64,000 nucleotides of DNA from Vibrio sp. FE10 (GCF_030297155.1 NZ_AP028067.1:3286001-3350000), one strand, 5' to 3'; counted from the stretch's first letter, positions 38,888-49,340 are shown. Made by a program: numbers and translations. Notes: a model not told the origin generated them from the letters alone.

Positions 38888-39949
38888 GTGACTCCTTTCG
38901 CAACCGCCATATTAAAGTGGTATGACGCCTTTGGGCGTAAAGAATTACCTTGGCAACAAAACAAAACTGCCTACACCGTTTGGCTATCTGAAATTATGCT
39001 TCAGCAGACTCAAGTCGCCACGGTCATTCCATACTACCAACGCTTCTTAGAGCGCTTTCCAACGGTTATTGACCTAGCGAACGCCGAGCAAGACGAGGTA
39101 CTTCACTTATGGACAGGGCTTGGCTATTACGCGCGAGCTCGTAACTTACATAAGGCTGCCAAAATTGTTGCCGAGCAATACGGTGGTGAGTTTCCGCTTT
39201 CTATCGAAGAAATGAACGCGCTACCGGGTATTGGACGTTCTACTGCCGCTGCAGTGCTGTCTTCCGTTCACAAGCTCCCTCATGCGATCCTTGATGGCAA
39301 CGTCAAGCGCACCTTGGCGAGAAGCTTCGCAGTAGAATGTTGGCCAGGGCAAAAGAAAGTTGAAAATCAGCTGTGGGAATACGCAGAAGCACATACTCCC
39401 AATCAAGATGTTGATAAGTACAATCAAGCAATGATGGACATGGGTGCGATGGTTTGTACCCGTAGCAAGCCCAAATGTACCTTATGCCCGATTGAAAGCA
39501 TGTGTGAAGCTAAGAAGCTCGATAGACAGCTCGATTTCCCAGGCAAGAAGCCTAAGAAAGAGAAGCCAATAAAAGAAACATGGTTTGTTATTCTGTACCA
39601 CAACAATCAAGTATGGCTCGAACAACGCCCTCAATCTGGTATCTGGGGAGGACTCTTCTGTTTCCCTCAAAATGAAAACGCAGAGATCGAACATCAGTTA
39701 GATCTTCGTTCGATCAAAGACAATGAAACCGATTCGATCAAGACCATGATTGCGTTTAGACATACTTTCAGCCACTACCACTTAGATATCACGCCTGTAT
39801 TAGTAAAATTAGATAAACAACCAGATTTGATAATGGAAGGGACTAAAGGTCTCTGGTATAACTTATCAAAACCGGAAGAAATTGGCCTAGCCGCTCCTGT
39901 AAAGCAGCTTATTGAGAGCCTACCCTTTGAACTGAATGACGACGTTTGA
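38888..39949 (+). CDS. mutY: adenine DNA glycosylase
   Basis: Removes adenine mispaired with 8-oxoguanine. The 353-aa product has the MutY start [20 protein letters not shown], the helix-hairpin-helix region [14 protein letters not shown] (about residues 112-125) with the catalytic Asp in [12 protein letters not shown] (about 137-148, catalytic side chain DG), and the four cluster cysteines in [17 protein letters not shown] (spacing C-x6-C-x2-C-x5-C). A C-terminal MutT-like domain follows from about residue 232. Starts with GTG because the upstream ATG at 38883 is out of frame. Overlaps no neighbour; yggX follows by 28 nt. Confidence 0.96.
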   Translation: MTPFATAILKWYDAFGRKELPWQQNKTAYTVWLSEIMLQQTQVATVIPYYQRFLERFPTVIDLANAEQDEVLHLWTGLGYYARARNLHKAAKIVAEQYGGEFPLSIEEMNALPGIGRSTAAAVLSSVHKLPHAILDGNVKRTLARSFAVECWPGQKKVENQLWEYAEAHTPNQDVDKYNQAMMDMGAMVCTRSKPKCTLCPIESMCEAKKLDRQLDFPGKKPKKEKPIKETWFVILYHNNQVWLEQRPQSGIWGGLFCFPQNENAEIEHQLDLRSIKDNETDSIKTMIAFRHTFSHYHLDITPVLVKLDKQPDLIMEGTKGLWYNLSKPEEIGLAAPVKQLIESLPFELNDDV

Positions 39950-39977
39950 ATCAACGAACGCGATAAGAGGAACCACT

Positions 39978-40250
39978 ATGAGCCGCACTGTATTTTGTGC
40001 TCGCCTTCAAAAAGATGCTGAAGGCCTAGATTTTCAACTTTACCCAGGTGACTTAGGTAAGCGTATCTTTGACAACATCTCTAAAGAAGCTTGGGGACAA
40101 TGGCAAAGCAAGCAAACCATGCTTATCAATGAGAAGAAGCTAAACATGATGGATCCTGAACATCGTAAACTTCTTGAAACTGAGATGGTTAACTTCCTTT
40201 TCGAAGGTAAAGATGTCGTTATTGATGGCTACACTCCACCAAGCGAATAA
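39978..40250 (+). CDS. yggX: Fe(2+)-trafficking protein YggX
   Basis: A 90-aa member of the YggX family, linked to protection of labile Fe-S clusters under oxidative stress. It is almost full-length family consensus: [54 protein letters not shown]. The conserved cysteine is residue 7. ATG 39978 follows AGAGGAA; the open frame from 39936 is longer but begins inside mutY. The pair mutY-yggX is conserved and probably cotranscribed, with mltC next. Confidence 0.96.
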   Translation: MSRTVFCARLQKDAEGLDFQLYPGDLGKRIFDNISKEAWGQWQSKQTMLINEKKLNMMDPEHRKLLETEMVNFLFEGKDVVIDGYTPPSE

Positions 40251-40319
40251 GACATTTATTTAAGCAAATTTTAATGACATCATGGTTAACGCTGCGATGT
40301 CATTTTTGTATGAGGAACT

Positions 40320-41453
40320 ATGAAAAAGCTAAGTTACTTCCTAACAGCTATGTTGTTAACTGGGTGCAGTCGTGAATTTGTCGAAAGCATTTATGATGTT
40401 AATTACGAACCAACCAACCGATTTGTCAGTAATTTAGCGGAGCTACCCGGTCAATTTGAAAAAGACACAGGGGCGTTAGATTCTTTAATTAATAGCTTTT
40501 CTGGCAATATCCAAAAACGCTGGGGCAGCAGTGAAGTAAAGATGGCGGGCAAGAGTAACTATGTGAAATACATAGATAATTACTTGAGCCGTTCAGAAGT
40601 AAACTTTAACCAAGGCCTGATCACAGTTGAAACCGTATCCTCAACAGATCCTAAAAAGCACCTCAAAAATGCAATAATGACGACACTTTTGACGCCAGAT
40701 GATCCTGCGAATGTCGATCTATTCTCTTCCAAAAGCATCAAGTTAGAAGGTCAACCTTTCCTCTATAACCAAGTCGTTGATCAGGATAAGAAGCCTATTC
40801 AATGGACATGGCGCGCTAATAAGTTTGCTGATTATCTGATCGCTAATAACCTGAAAACCAAGGAAGTCGACTTTAAAAAAGCGTATTACGTTGAAATTCC
40901 AATGGTGGCCGATCACGCCAGCAAGCGAAGCTATAAGTATGCAGATATCGTTCGTCGCGCATCTCAACGTTATGACATTCCTGAAGACTTGATTTACGCG
41001 ATCATCAAAACAGAGAGTAGTTTTAACCCATACGCTGTGAGTTGGGCAAACGCTTATGGTCTTATGCAGGTGGTCCCAAAAACGGCAGGCCGAGATGTCT
41101 TTAAGCTCGTCAAAAAGAAACCTGGAGAACCAAGTCCTGAGTACTTATTCAATCCAGAAAACAACATTGATGCCGGCACTGCGTACTTTTACATCCTTAA
41201 AAATCGTTATTTGAAGGACGTGCAGCACCCAACAACGCTTGAGTACAGCATGATCTCAGCATACAACGGCGGTACTGGTGGGGTACTCAATACCTTCAGT
41301 AAGGACAGAAAGCGGGCAATGCGTGACTTAAATTCATTGCAACCTAGTCAAGCTTACTGGGCACTGACAAAGAAACACCCAAACAAAGAGTCGCGTCGAT
41401 ACTTAGAAAAAGTAACAAAATTCAAGAAAGATTTTAACCAAGGTAAAACGTAA
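40320..41453 (+). CDS. mltC: membrane-bound lytic murein transglycosylase C
   Basis: Outer-membrane lipoprotein that cleaves peptidoglycan glycan strands, leaving 1,6-anhydro-MurNAc ends. The 377-aa product has the lipoprotein signal KLSYFLTAMLLTGC (Cys at residue 17). The catalytic SLT domain is in the C-terminal half, with AIIKTESSFNPYAVSWANAYGLMQVV (catalytic Glu about residue 230; quoted in parts), followed by NIDAGTAYFYIL and YNGGTGGVL. Last of mutY-yggX-mltC, as in E. coli. It directly precedes the first tRNA array. Confidence 0.95.
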   Translation: MKKLSYFLTAMLLTGCSREFVESIYDVNYEPTNRFVSNLAELPGQFEKDTGALDSLINSFSGNIQKRWGSSEVKMAGKSNYVKYIDNYLSRSEVNFNQGLITVETVSSTDPKKHLKNAIMTTLLTPDDPANVDLFSSKSIKLEGQPFLYNQVVDQDKKPIQWTWRANKFADYLIANNLKTKEVDFKKAYYVEIPMVADHASKRSYKYADIVRRASQRYDIPEDLIYAIIKTESSFNPYAVSWANAYGLMQVVPKTAGRDVFKLVKKKPGEPSPEYLFNPENNIDAGTAYFYILKNRYLKDVQHPTTLEYSMISAYNGGTGGVLNTFSKDRKRAMRDLNSLQPSQAYWALTKKHPNKESRRYLEKVTKFKKDFNQGKT

Positions 41454-41516
41454 GCCTCACTTTTGAATAAAAAAACAACTAACGAACGTTTTTTTTAATT
41501 ATTTTCAAAAAAGGTG

Positions 41517-41545
41517 TTGACGGTTATGCAGAAAATCCGTTTAAT
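41517..41545 (+). promoter_or_regulatory. sigma-70 promoter of tRNA array 1
   Basis: The -35 TTGACG (41517-41522) and -10 TTTAAT (41540-41545) are 17 bp apart. A GC-rich discriminator (AGCGCTCCG) follows, as expected of stable-RNA promoters. The first tRNA starts 12 nt later. Confidence 0.75.
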
Positions 41546-41556
41546 AGCGCTCCGTT

Positions 41557-41632
41557 GCCCGGATAGCTCAGTCGGTAGAGCAGAGGATTGAAAATCCTCG
41601 TGTCGGTGGTTCGATTCCGCCTCCGGGCACCA
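41557..41632 (+). tRNA. tRNA-Phe (GAA), type A
   Basis: A 76-nt cloverleaf with encoded CCA. The anticodon loop is TTGAAAA, the acceptor stem GCCCGGA/TCCGGGC and the anticodon stem GAGGA/TCCTC. It is the first gene of array 1. Confidence 0.97.
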
Positions 41633-41705
41633 CATTTGATTTGTTGGTGTCATTACTCTTTAACAGGGAGTAGCAACACGAACAAAAGCATAAAGAATTT
41701 AGTGT

Positions 41706-41781
<76 letters not shown>

Positions 41782-41788
41782 TTCTTTT

Positions 41789-41864
41789 GCCTCGATAGCT
41801 CAGTCGGTAGAGCAGCGGATTGAAAATCCGCGTGTCGGTGGTTCGATTCCGCCTCGAGGCACCA
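41789..41864 (+). tRNA. tRNA-Phe (GAA), type B
   Basis: A 76-nt cloverleaf with encoded CCA and anticodon GAA. Acceptor stem GCCTCGA/TCGAGGC and anticodon stem GCGGA/TCCGC differ from type A in both strands of each stem, while the D and T arms are the same. Confidence 0.96.
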
Positions 41865-41920
41865 TTATTTGGTACTTAACAAATAATGGTCTTTATAGAC
41901 CTGATGTTGAGACAAGTAAT

Positions 41921-41996
41921 TCCCCTTTAGTTCAGTTGGTAGAACGGCGGACTGTTAATCCGTATGTCGCAAGTTCAAGTCTTGCAAGGGGAGCCA
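41921..41996 (+). tRNA. tRNA-Asn (GTT)
   Basis: A 76-nt cloverleaf with encoded CCA. The acceptor stem is TCCCCTT/AAGGGGA, and the anticodon loop is CTGTTAA, giving GTT. Confidence 0.97.
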
Positions 41997-42066
41997 TTTT
42001 AAAGAACTTCATTTTATATGGGGTTTTAATTAGAGAGTTTACTCTCTAAAGCAAAGAATTTAGTGT

Positions 42067-42142
<76 letters not shown>

Positions 42143-42149
42143 TTCTTTT

Positions 42150-42225
42150 GCCTCGATAGCTCAGTCGGTAGAGCAGCGGATTGAAAATCCGCGTGTCGGT
42201 GGTTCGATTCCGCCTCGAGGCACCA
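42150..42225 (+). tRNA. tRNA-Phe (GAA), type B, duplicated unit
   Basis: The sequence appears identical to the type B Phe gene at 41789, offset 361 bp. Confidence 0.96.
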
Positions 42226-42281
42226 TTATTTGGTACTTAACAAATAATGGTCTTTATAGACCTGATGTTAAGACAAGTAAT

Positions 42282-42357
42282 TCCCCTTTAGTTCAGTTGG
42301 TAGAACGGCGGACTGTTAATCCGTATGTCGCAAGTTCAAGTCTTGCAAGGGGAGCCA
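42282..42357 (+). tRNA. tRNA-Asn (GTT), duplicated unit
   Basis: The sequence appears identical to the Asn gene at 41921, offset 361 bp. It is the last gene of array 1. Confidence 0.97.
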
Positions 42358-42366
42358 CATTCAAGA

Positions 42367-42395
42367 AAGCCAAGTCGAAAGACTTGGCTTTTTTT
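42367..42395 (+). terminator. terminator of tRNA array 1
   Basis: The 10-bp stem AAGCCAAGTC/GACTTGGCTT has loop GAAA and a run of T residues. It lies 10 nt after the last tRNA. Confidence 0.92.
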
Positions 42396-42738
42396 CGTTT
42401 GAGCAAAAGCTAACTCTATTCAGCATTGCCGCCAACTCAACATCAAGCCCTGATCATCCCCATAAAGTTAAAGCATCCCCTTTCCTATCTCGACAGTACC
42501 CATCCTTGAATTCGTTCAAACCCTCTCGATACAAACTAAACCACCTCTGAAATTAAGCATCTTTAGCCGCGTATCGTCACATAAAAATAAACAACATGAC
42601 GGCTCGTTACTTTTTTTGCTTCGTAAATTTAATCTTCATCATATTTTGATATCTTTCTGATACCTGCCCTACACGACTTAGATTAAGATTCGATGAATTA
42701 TATCTAATACTAATTATTGAATCGCTACGCAGGAAAAT
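42396..42738. other. upstream region of the chemoreceptor gene
   Basis: This 343-nt gap has no coding frame. It must hold the promoter of the chemoreceptor gene. I saw no clear sigma-28 (TAAA-GCCGATAA) or sigma-54 promoter. Confidence 0.4.
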
Positions 42739-44364
42739 ATGAAATTAAAAACGCAAGCTTACTTATTATCGGGCATCATCTTGATCGCTCTGCTGGCGCT
42801 AACTGCTACTGGTTTATGGACCTTGAGAGTCGCGAGTAACATGGACAACAAAGCTCGTGTGACAGAGCTATTTAAGAGCGCATACAGCATTCTTACTGAA
42901 GTCGAAAAAATGGCTATTGATGGCACCCTAGAAGAACAACAGGCCAAACAGCTTGCTACTCGCCTACTACGTAACAACATCTATAAAGACAATGAATACG
43001 TTTATGTTGCGGATGAAAACATGACGTTTGTTGCGACACCTCTGGATCCACAACTACACGGGACCAGCTTTAATGATTTTAAAGACGGTGATGGAAACAG
43101 TGTTGGCCAACTCATTCAACGAGTACTTGGTAATCGTACTAGCCAGATCATTGAGTACACCTGGACACAAAAGCTTCCAGACGGAACGATTGAAGAAAAA
43201 CTGTCTATTGCAGAGAAGACTCCGCATTGGGGTTGGGTTGTCGGCACAGGTATCGGCTTCAATGAAGTCAATGCACGTTTCTGGTCAACGGCTCAATGGC
43301 AATTGTTTCTATGTGTCGTGATTGCTGGCCTTATTTTATCAAGCCTAATCGTATCTATTAAGCGAATGCTAGCGCTTCTTGGCGGCGAGCCTAAAGATGT
43401 AAGAGAAGCGGTACAAGCCGTCGCAGAAGGCCGTATTCAAACCTCTTTTGAAACTCAGGCAATAAACGGCAGTATTTATCACGCCGTACAACAAATGAGT
43501 AAGTCGTTAGCCGAGCTAGTCTCAAACCTTAATGCATCAATGTTGGCACTGAGAGGTGAGTTGCAGCGTGTAGAAGATCGTGCAGGTTCAATAGCTCAGC
43601 TGACCGAGACTCAGCAACAGTCAACTGAGATGATCGCGACAGCTATGACGGAAATGGCCTCTTCAGCCAACAACGTTGCTGATTCAGCTGGCGATACTGC
43701 GCGTAATACTGACGAAGCAGATAAACAGAGCCAACATACTCAGCGCCTCATCCACAGCACAGTAGATAACATTCAAGGTCTAGCAGGCCAACTCGGCACA
43801 GCAAGTGAAGCCGTCGCTAACTTAGATAGCGATGTACATAACATCGTTAAGGTCTTAGACGTCATCGGTGATATTGCAGAACAAACGAACCTTCTAGCAC
43901 TGAATGCGGCAATTGAAGCGGCGCGTGCTGGCGAACAAGGTCGCGGATTTGCCGTTGTAGCAGATGAAGTTCGCAACCTTGCGGGTCGAACACAGTCAAG
44001 CACCAAAAAAATCCAACGAATGATCAATAATCTTCAAGAAGGCTCTCGTAACGCGATAAAAACTATGGAAGTGTGTGCGACTACCAGTGAAAGCACCGTA
44101 ACAGAGTCCCAGAATGCCTCTGAAGCATTACAACAGATAGTTGTGGCGTTAGAGTCTATTTCATCGATGAGTCATCAAATCGCGACAGCCGCCGCTGAAC
44201 AGACTCAGGTGAGTGATGATATTTCGAAGCGTATCAATATGATCGAAGAAAGTGGCAACCAACTGAGTAATGTAGTGACAGAAAGTCATAACAGCACTCA
44301 AACACTCGCCTCTCTTTCTAACGAATTAGAAGCTTGGGTTAATAGGTTTGAAGTAAAACACTAA
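42739..44364 (+). CDS. methyl-accepting chemotaxis protein with a cache sensor
   Basis: Inner-membrane chemoreceptor of 541 aa. TM1 is about residues 8-28 ([20 protein letters not shown]) and TM2 about 191-213; the periplasmic part between them ([35 protein letters not shown]) resembles a single-cache (sCache_2) domain, often a small organic acid sensor. A short HAMP-like stretch ([17 protein letters not shown]) leads to a long coiled-coil signalling domain with the conserved tip [20 protein letters not shown] and [17 protein letters not shown]. There is no CheR-binding pentapeptide at the C-terminus. It stands alone between two tRNA arrays; ligand unknown. Confidence 0.93.
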   Translation: MKLKTQAYLLSGIILIALLALTATGLWTLRVASNMDNKARVTELFKSAYSILTEVEKMAIDGTLEEQQAKQLATRLLRNNIYKDNEYVYVADENMTFVATPLDPQLHGTSFNDFKDGDGNSVGQLIQRVLGNRTSQIIEYTWTQKLPDGTIEEKLSIAEKTPHWGWVVGTGIGFNEVNARFWSTAQWQLFLCVVIAGLILSSLIVSIKRMLALLGGEPKDVREAVQAVAEGRIQTSFETQAINGSIYHAVQQMSKSLAELVSNLNASMLALRGELQRVEDRAGSIAQLTETQQQSTEMIATAMTEMASSANNVADSAGDTARNTDEADKQSQHTQRLIHSTVDNIQGLAGQLGTASEAVANLDSDVHNIVKVLDVIGDIAEQTNLLALNAAIEAARAGEQGRGFAVVADEVRNLAGRTQSSTKKIQRMINNLQEGSRNAIKTMEVCATTSESTVTESQNASEALQQIVVALESISSMSHQIATAAAEQTQVSDDISKRINMIEESGNQLSNVVTESHNSTQTLASLSNELEAWVNRFEVKH

Positions 44365-44390
44365 ACTCTCAGCAAAATTCTTAAATATAA

Positions 44391-44417
44391 AAGCACGTTT
44401 TCATACGTGCTTTTTTT
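44391..44417 (+). terminator. terminator after the chemoreceptor gene
   Basis: The stem AAGCACGT/ACGTGCTT is followed by a T run. Confidence 0.88.
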
Positions 44418-44560
44418 ATTTCGACGCCCATTCAGTGTAGTTAACCGTAGTTTTACTATCTTTTAGAGCATGCTAGACCTAGGTTTTTCGCCCCAAATGA
44501 ACAAAAACAACCCACTAAGTATAGAAAAACATCAAACAATACTTTTTTTGCAATTTAATG

Positions 44561-44589
44561 TTGACCCAGAACGCGAAAACACGTTTAAT
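44561..44589 (+). promoter_or_regulatory. sigma-70 promoter of tRNA array 2
   Basis: The -35 TTGACC (44561-44566) and -10 TTTAAT (44584-44589) are 17 bp apart, the same layout as array 1. The first tRNA starts 11 nt later. Confidence 0.75.
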
Positions 44590-44599
44590 ACACCTCGTC

Positions 44600-44675
44600 G
44601 CCCGGATAGCTCAGTCGGTAGAGCAGAGGATTGAAAATCCTCGTGTCGGTGGTTCGATTCCGCCTCCGGGCACCA
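44600..44675 (+). tRNA. tRNA-Phe (GAA), type A
   Basis: A 76-nt gene with the same sequence as 41557-41632 as far as read. It is the first gene of array 2. Confidence 0.97.
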
Positions 44676-44731
44676 CAATTTATTTGTTGGTGTCTTAGAC
44701 AACAACAGTAAAGCACAAAGAAATATTATGT

Positions 44732-44807
<76 letters not shown>

Positions 44808-44831
44808 TTTCTTTAAAGCTTTAAGAATAAT

Positions 44832-44907
44832 TCCCCTTTAGTTCAGTTGGTAGAACGGCGGACTGTTAATCCGTATGTCGCAAGTTCAAGTCTTGCAAGG
44901 GGAGCCA
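44832..44907 (+). tRNA. tRNA-Asn (GTT)
   Basis: A 76-nt cloverleaf with anticodon GTT and encoded CCA. Confidence 0.97.
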
Positions 44908-44943
44908 AGTTAATCATCAAGCATAAGCTTTTTGGTTCATGAT

Positions 44944-45019
<76 letters not shown>

Positions 45020-45048
45020 TTCTCGTGATTAGAGACTAAACAATCAAT

Positions 45049-45124
45049 TCCCCTTTAGTTCAGTTGGTAGAACGGCGGACTGTTAATCCGTATGTCGCAA
45101 GTTCAAGTCTTGCAAGGGGAGCCA
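45049..45124 (+). tRNA. tRNA-Asn (GTT)
   Basis: A 76-nt cloverleaf with anticodon GTT and encoded CCA. It is the last gene of array 2. Confidence 0.97.
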
Positions 45125-45132
45125 ATTAAAAG

Positions 45133-45159
45133 AAGCCGCATCATTGATGCGGCTTTTTT
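45133..45159 (+). terminator. terminator of tRNA array 2
   Basis: The perfect stem AAGCCGCATC/GATGCGGCTT with loop ATT is followed by a T run. Confidence 0.92.
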
Positions 45160-45473
45160 GCATCTAAAAACCGAAACTTATTCATACAAGTCCCCTCGCC
45201 TTTCTACTACCCGTTTAATTCGAAAACCAACTCTTTTAAGACTCCTCTAAAACCATCAGACTTTCTCTTTAATTCAGTTCAAGCTATCACAACAACAAGC
45301 TAATCACTCTTATAAAAAGTCAGTCATCACGAACGTGCTACTTCTTGTATCTATAAAGTACTCTGCTGAAAAATTCTAGTCGTAATGGGGCAGGAATTGA
45401 AAAACTAAAGAATGAATTCAAATGAGCTCTAGAAAGGCTCTGTTGGTTGCTGAGATTGAAGTGACACAACTAC
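45160..45473. other. intergenic region, nothing recognised
   Basis: This 314-nt AT-rich stretch lies between the array 2 terminator and the convergent membrane protein gene. It has no open frame, no clear hairpin and no recognisable regulatory site. Confidence 0.5.
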
Positions 45474-45869
45474 TCACTCTTTATCGAAACTATCCACCAC
45501 GATTGCTCCCATAGACGCTGGCATGGAAATAACGATCACTCTTTTAATAGATACAATTGGATCGCTTAATAAAGGCAGCTTATCCAAACAAGTCAGCACC
45601 AAAGCAACAACCAATGCAGTCATCACATAAGCAATAACAATTCTGAAAATAAACACCGGTAACCGAGCAACAATATCTTTCTGGAATACACTTTCATACG
45701 TATAAAAGCCAAGGAATACAGCAGACAATAGAAACAACAACAGCAAGTTAGCTGTAGGTAAAGTCTCCCCTAACTTCCACGCCTCTTCAGAAAAAGAAAT
45801 CGGTACGGCCAAAGCAAAAGATCCGACAAAGATCTGGCTGGCATCTTCAAAGTTAAAGCTTAATTTCAT
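45474..45869 (-). CDS. small integral membrane protein, DUF2391-like
   Basis: A 131-aa protein with three to four hydrophobic helices (about residues 12-28, 40-58, 68-93 and 105-125). The start FNFEDASQIFVGSFALAVPISFSEEAWKLG fits the pattern I associate with DUF2391 (TIGR02587-type) membrane proteins, but this match is from memory. It stands alone, with no operon partner, at the edge of a gene-poor stretch. It appears intact, so it is probably functional. Function unknown. Confidence 0.65.
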   Translation of the reverse strand: MKLSFNFEDASQIFVGSFALAVPISFSEEAWKLGETLPTANLLLLFLLSAVFLGFYTYESVFQKDIVARLPVFIFRIVIAYVMTALVVALVLTCLDKLPLLSDPIVSIKRVIVISMPASMGAIVVDSFDKE

Positions 45870-46768
45870 AGAGCTACCTTTAAGGCTTTTGGACCAAATA
45901 AATTTATCAAAGTGCTCCCAAAACTATCGGTTCATGATCTTGGGGGATTTGGGTTACCAACTAACAAAGGTAACTTTACGTAACCTTATACTAGTCGTAT
46001 TTACTAAGACGCAACTTAAACTCGTAAGCAATAAATCAAATCACTCACAGGCGAAGGTGTTTTTCGCTCTACCCCATGATGACAAATCAATAACTAATAT
46101 CGAGTAAACAAACACACCTCAGTAAAAGAAAGCTTGAAAACGTCACGAAGATCGAGCCGATTCTTCCTCTAAATCAGGATACGGGAGATGTTCTATCTAG
46201 GTGATTGATCGAATATTGTCATTTCAAACCTGAGCTATTCTAATCATTAGCTGCAGACCAACACCTTGCTAGTCACTTAAATACTATATATGGAATTGTT
46301 AGCCTTTATTCAGCCTATTAAGCAAGGCGTTCAAATAGGACTCAAAATAGCTTTAGGGTTAATGCATGCTAGGGAGTCGTTAATTAATACAGACAAGTTT
46401 ACCACGCTCTAAAGAGGTTTCTGACGCACAGTAAGCTCTTATCTCCATCAAAGAATTCCGGTCTAAAGAGTAGTCGAGTTCGTAGACAAGCATATAAGCA
46501 ATACTGAAAACGATACTCATATCCTATTAAGCGAAATCACACTGGTACAAACCGAGCGGTACTCTCCCATCTATTAGTACATTTCTATAGCGATAGACAG
46601 TTAGGGAAACTGCCTGCTTGACTAAATCTATCAAGGGAGAAAGTTATAGTAACTCGACACATTTGGCTACGATACCTTGATAAGTTCAGTAGCTAATTAT
46701 GTAGGCAGTTGAAATATATCTAGGTCATTCGCGATTAGAATCGTAAAAAGCCTAGTTGTCGTGTCGAT
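45870..46768. other. gene-poor, apparently eroded region left of the IS
   Basis: About 900 nt without a convincing gene. A 72-codon open frame on the plus strand (45889-46107) starts inside the promoter region of the convergent membrane protein gene, lacks a ribosome binding site and looks random. The last 25 nt (AAAAAGCCTAGTT at 46745-46757) are one arm of a decayed hairpin whose other arm lies beyond the IS element. Confidence 0.5.
46763..46768. repeat. target site duplication, left copy
   Basis: GTCGAT immediately precedes the left end of the IS21-type element. It matches the right flank at 49341-49346. Confidence 0.85.
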
Positions 46769-46976
46769 TGCATATTTCGGAGCTAGCCGACCGCCTATTT
46801 CGGTTTTAATCGACCACCAAATCCGTTTTTAACCAACCACTCATTTCGGTTTTAATCATCCACTTTTCGGTGTGTTTCCGAAATCGATGGTCGATTTACC
46901 GAAATAAACCTCTTTTCTCTTTTAAATCAATAGGTTTAACCTGAGTCTTTCATGTTGAGAGCACTAAGGATAAATC

Positions 46977-48509
46977 ATGCCGAAAAAGAGAATGCCAATG
47001 AATAAAATTAAGGAAATCTTACGCCTCCGATACGAGTGCAATCTTTCTAATCGACAGATCGCCGCTTGCCTCAATATTGCTCATTCCACTGTATCCCAGC
47101 ATCTATCCCGATTTAAATCCAGTGGCCTCACGTGGCCACTGGAAGAGACTCATCATGAAAATCAAGTCACCCAAGCTTTGTTTGATGGTCGCTCATCTTC
47201 TCAGCATAAAGTGATGCCTGATTTCACTCTCTGCTACTTAGAATTGAAGCGTAAAGGGATGACTAAAGCTTTGCTTTGGGAAGAGTATTGTCATCAGCAT
47301 CAAGACAAAGCCTATGGCTATACACAGTTCTGCGAACTGTATAGACGTTGGCTAAAGACACAAAAACGCAGTATGCGCCAACTTCACCATGCTGGTGACA
47401 AGCTCTTCATTGACTACTGTGGCCCAACGATCCCTGTTGTGAATCCAGATACAGGAGAATGCCGACATGCTCAGGTATTTGTCGCCACTTTAGGAGCGTC
47501 AAATTACACCTATGTCGAGGCGAGTGAGAGCCAAGGGCTTGAACACTTCCTCATGGCTCATGTGAATACCTTTAATCACTTTGGTGGTGCTCCGAATCTA
47601 CTTGTACCTGATAATCTGAAATCTGCTGTAACGAAAGCAGACTGTCATAGCCCTATCCTCAATGAGAGCTACCGAAAACTGGCACAACATTACGGCGTTG
47701 CTGTGATGCCAGCCAGGCCCTACAAGCCTAAAGATAAAGCCAAAGCTGAGAACGCAGTTCTCATCGTAGAGCGCTGGATAATGATGCGCCTTCGCCACCA
47801 AGTGTTCTATACAATGGCTGAGCTGAACCTGGCTATCCGAAAGCTGATGCATGACTTAAACCAACGAGAGATGAAACAGCTTGGTGTCAATCGACATGAC
47901 TTGTTCAACAAAGTTGACCGTCCAGCGTTAAAACCACTGCCATCGCAACCATATGTGTATATCGAAACTAAACGAGCAACCGTCTCCCCTGATTATCACA
48001 TTCAATATAAAAAGCACTTCTACTCTGTGCCGCACCAACTTGTTGGGCAACAAGTTGAGCTTGAAGCAACGCATCAAATAATACGTATCTACCACAAAGG
48101 GAGCATTGTTGCTCACCACTGCACAAGCCAAAAAGAATATGGTCTCTCTACCGTTTACGAGCATATGCCAAGCAACCATCAATACCAATCATGGACACCC
48201 GAGCGTTTTATCCGTTGGGGAAAATCTATTGGGCCAGCCACAGGTGAACTGACTCAGATGTTGCTCAAACGCCCAGAGCATGAAGCATTGGCCTTTAGAA
48301 GTTGCTTTGGGTTACTAAGTCTTGCCAAAAAGCACTCAGACGCACGGTTAGAACAAGCTTGCCGAGATGCCTTAGTGACAGAGAAGCCATACCTTGGCTT
48401 CGTCAAAAACTTATTGAAGAACCATCGAGAAGGCACTCTCTCTCAGCCTTCCACTGATACCCCAAACCTTAAACACACTAATGTTCGTGGTTCCAACTAC
48501 TACCACTAG
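46977..48509 (+). CDS. istA: IS21-family transposase IstA
   Basis: DDE-type transposase of 510 aa. The N-terminal helix-turn-helix (LRYECNLSNRQIAACLNIAHSTVSQHLSRF, about residues 12-41, quoted across two segments) binds the end repeats. The catalytic integrase core starts at about residue 140 with LFIDYCGPTIPV (first Asp), has NLLVPDNLKSAV (second Asp, about residue 204) and a conserved KAENAVLIVERW (Glu, about residue 260), followed by the C-terminal beta domain (about 330-440). No frameshift or internal stop was seen, so it is likely active. It ends 10 nt before istB. Confidence 0.95.
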   Translation: MPKKRMPMNKIKEILRLRYECNLSNRQIAACLNIAHSTVSQHLSRFKSSGLTWPLEETHHENQVTQALFDGRSSSQHKVMPDFTLCYLELKRKGMTKALLWEEYCHQHQDKAYGYTQFCELYRRWLKTQKRSMRQLHHAGDKLFIDYCGPTIPVVNPDTGECRHAQVFVATLGASNYTYVEASESQGLEHFLMAHVNTFNHFGGAPNLLVPDNLKSAVTKADCHSPILNESYRKLAQHYGVAVMPARPYKPKDKAKAENAVLIVERWIMMRLRHQVFYTMAELNLAIRKLMHDLNQREMKQLGVNRHDLFNKVDRPALKPLPSQPYVYIETKRATVSPDYHIQYKKHFYSVPHQLVGQQVELEATHQIIRIYHKGSIVAHHCTSQKEYGLSTVYEHMPSNHQYQSWTPERFIRWGKSIGPATGELTQMLLKRPEHEALAFRSCFGLLSLAKKHSDARLEQACRDALVTEKPYLGFVKNLLKNHREGTLSQPSTDTPNLKHTNVRGSNYYH

Positions 48510-48519
48510 GAGAAACAAT

Positions 48520-49242
48520 ATGGACGCAATAATCCAACAGTTAAAATCACTACGCCTAAGTCATGCTTCTGATGCACTGGAACAGCAAAGGATACACCCC
48601 GCGACCTATGCTGAACTTGGCTTTGAAGAAAGGTTAGGACTCATCCTTGATCATGAGATAGTGAACCGAGATCAAACCAAAATCCAACGACTTAAACGGC
48701 AAGCCAAGCTGCGCCTAAGCGCTAGCGGTAATCAACTGGACTACCGCCCAGAACGAGGCTTAAAAAGAGCAATGATGGGAGAGTTATTATCAGGCACTTA
48801 TTTACAAAAGCGACAGAATGTCCTGATTACAGGTGCAACAGGTGCAGGTAAAACCTATGTTGCTTGTGCGCTCGCCGAGCAGGCGTGTGAGCAACACTGC
48901 CCAAGTCGTTATTATCGCCTAAATCGTTTACTTGATGACCTGAGTAGTAGCCGCCTTGATGGCAGCTATCAAAAGCTGCTACTGAGCTTGTCTAAGAAAA
49001 AACTGTTGGTTATCGATGACTGGGGAATGGAAAAACTCAGCCAAGAGCATGCAAGTAATCTTCTCGAAGTGCTAGAAGATAGATACCAAGAGTGCAGTAC
49101 AATCATTATCAGCCAACTACCTGTAAAAGAATGGCACGAGATGATCGACAACTCGACGATCGCTGATGCGATCTTAGATAGGTTGGTTCATCAAAGTCAT
49201 AGAATCGAGTTACGAGGGGAATCAATGAGAAAACTGGCTTAA
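48520..49242 (+). CDS. istB: IS21-family ATP-binding protein IstB
   Basis: AAA+ transposition helper of 240 aa, related to DnaC, that selects targets and stimulates IstA. The Walker A motif NVLITGATGAGKTYVACAL is at about residues 102-120 and Walker B KLLVIDDWGMEKL at about 161-173; the N-terminal helical part (about 1-70) contains the conserved RLKRQAKLR segment. ATG 48520 is chosen for its AGGAG site; the frame from 48481 overlaps istA and is probably not used. The stop at 49242 is followed by the right-end repeats. Confidence 0.95.
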   Translation: MDAIIQQLKSLRLSHASDALEQQRIHPATYAELGFEERLGLILDHEIVNRDQTKIQRLKRQAKLRLSASGNQLDYRPERGLKRAMMGELLSGTYLQKRQNVLITGATGAGKTYVACALAEQACEQHCPSRYYRLNRLLDDLSSSRLDGSYQKLLLSLSKKKLLVIDDWGMEKLSQEHASNLLEVLEDRYQECSTIIISQLPVKEWHEMIDNSTIADAILDRLVHQSHRIELRGESMRKLA

Positions 49243-49340
49243 ATCGACCACTTGGAGTAAAACTAAGGAAGAGAAAAGAGAGGCTTAAAAAGGTGGTCGA
49301 TTAAAAACGAAACTAGGGGTCACATCAGCCGAAATACGCA

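Larger units (their letters stand above)
46769..49340 (+). mobile_element. complete IS21-family insertion sequence
   Basis: A 2,572-bp element that starts with TG and ends with CA. The outer ends are related inverted repeats: TGCATATTTCGG on the left against TGCGTATTTCGG read inward from the right, with TTTAATCGACCACC further in on both sides. Subterminal repeats of a TTTCGGTTTTAATC-type unit (near 46798, 46823 and 46844, and inverted near 49292) are the multiple transposase-binding sites expected of IS21. It encodes intact istA and istB and is flanked by a 6-bp direct repeat, so it is a full and relatively recent insertion. Confidence 0.95.

Noticed and set aside
45889..46107. 72-codon plus-strand frame next to the DUF2391-like gene
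   Set aside because: No ribosome binding site, no recognisable domain, random-looking composition, and it starts in the promoter region of the neighbouring convergent gene.
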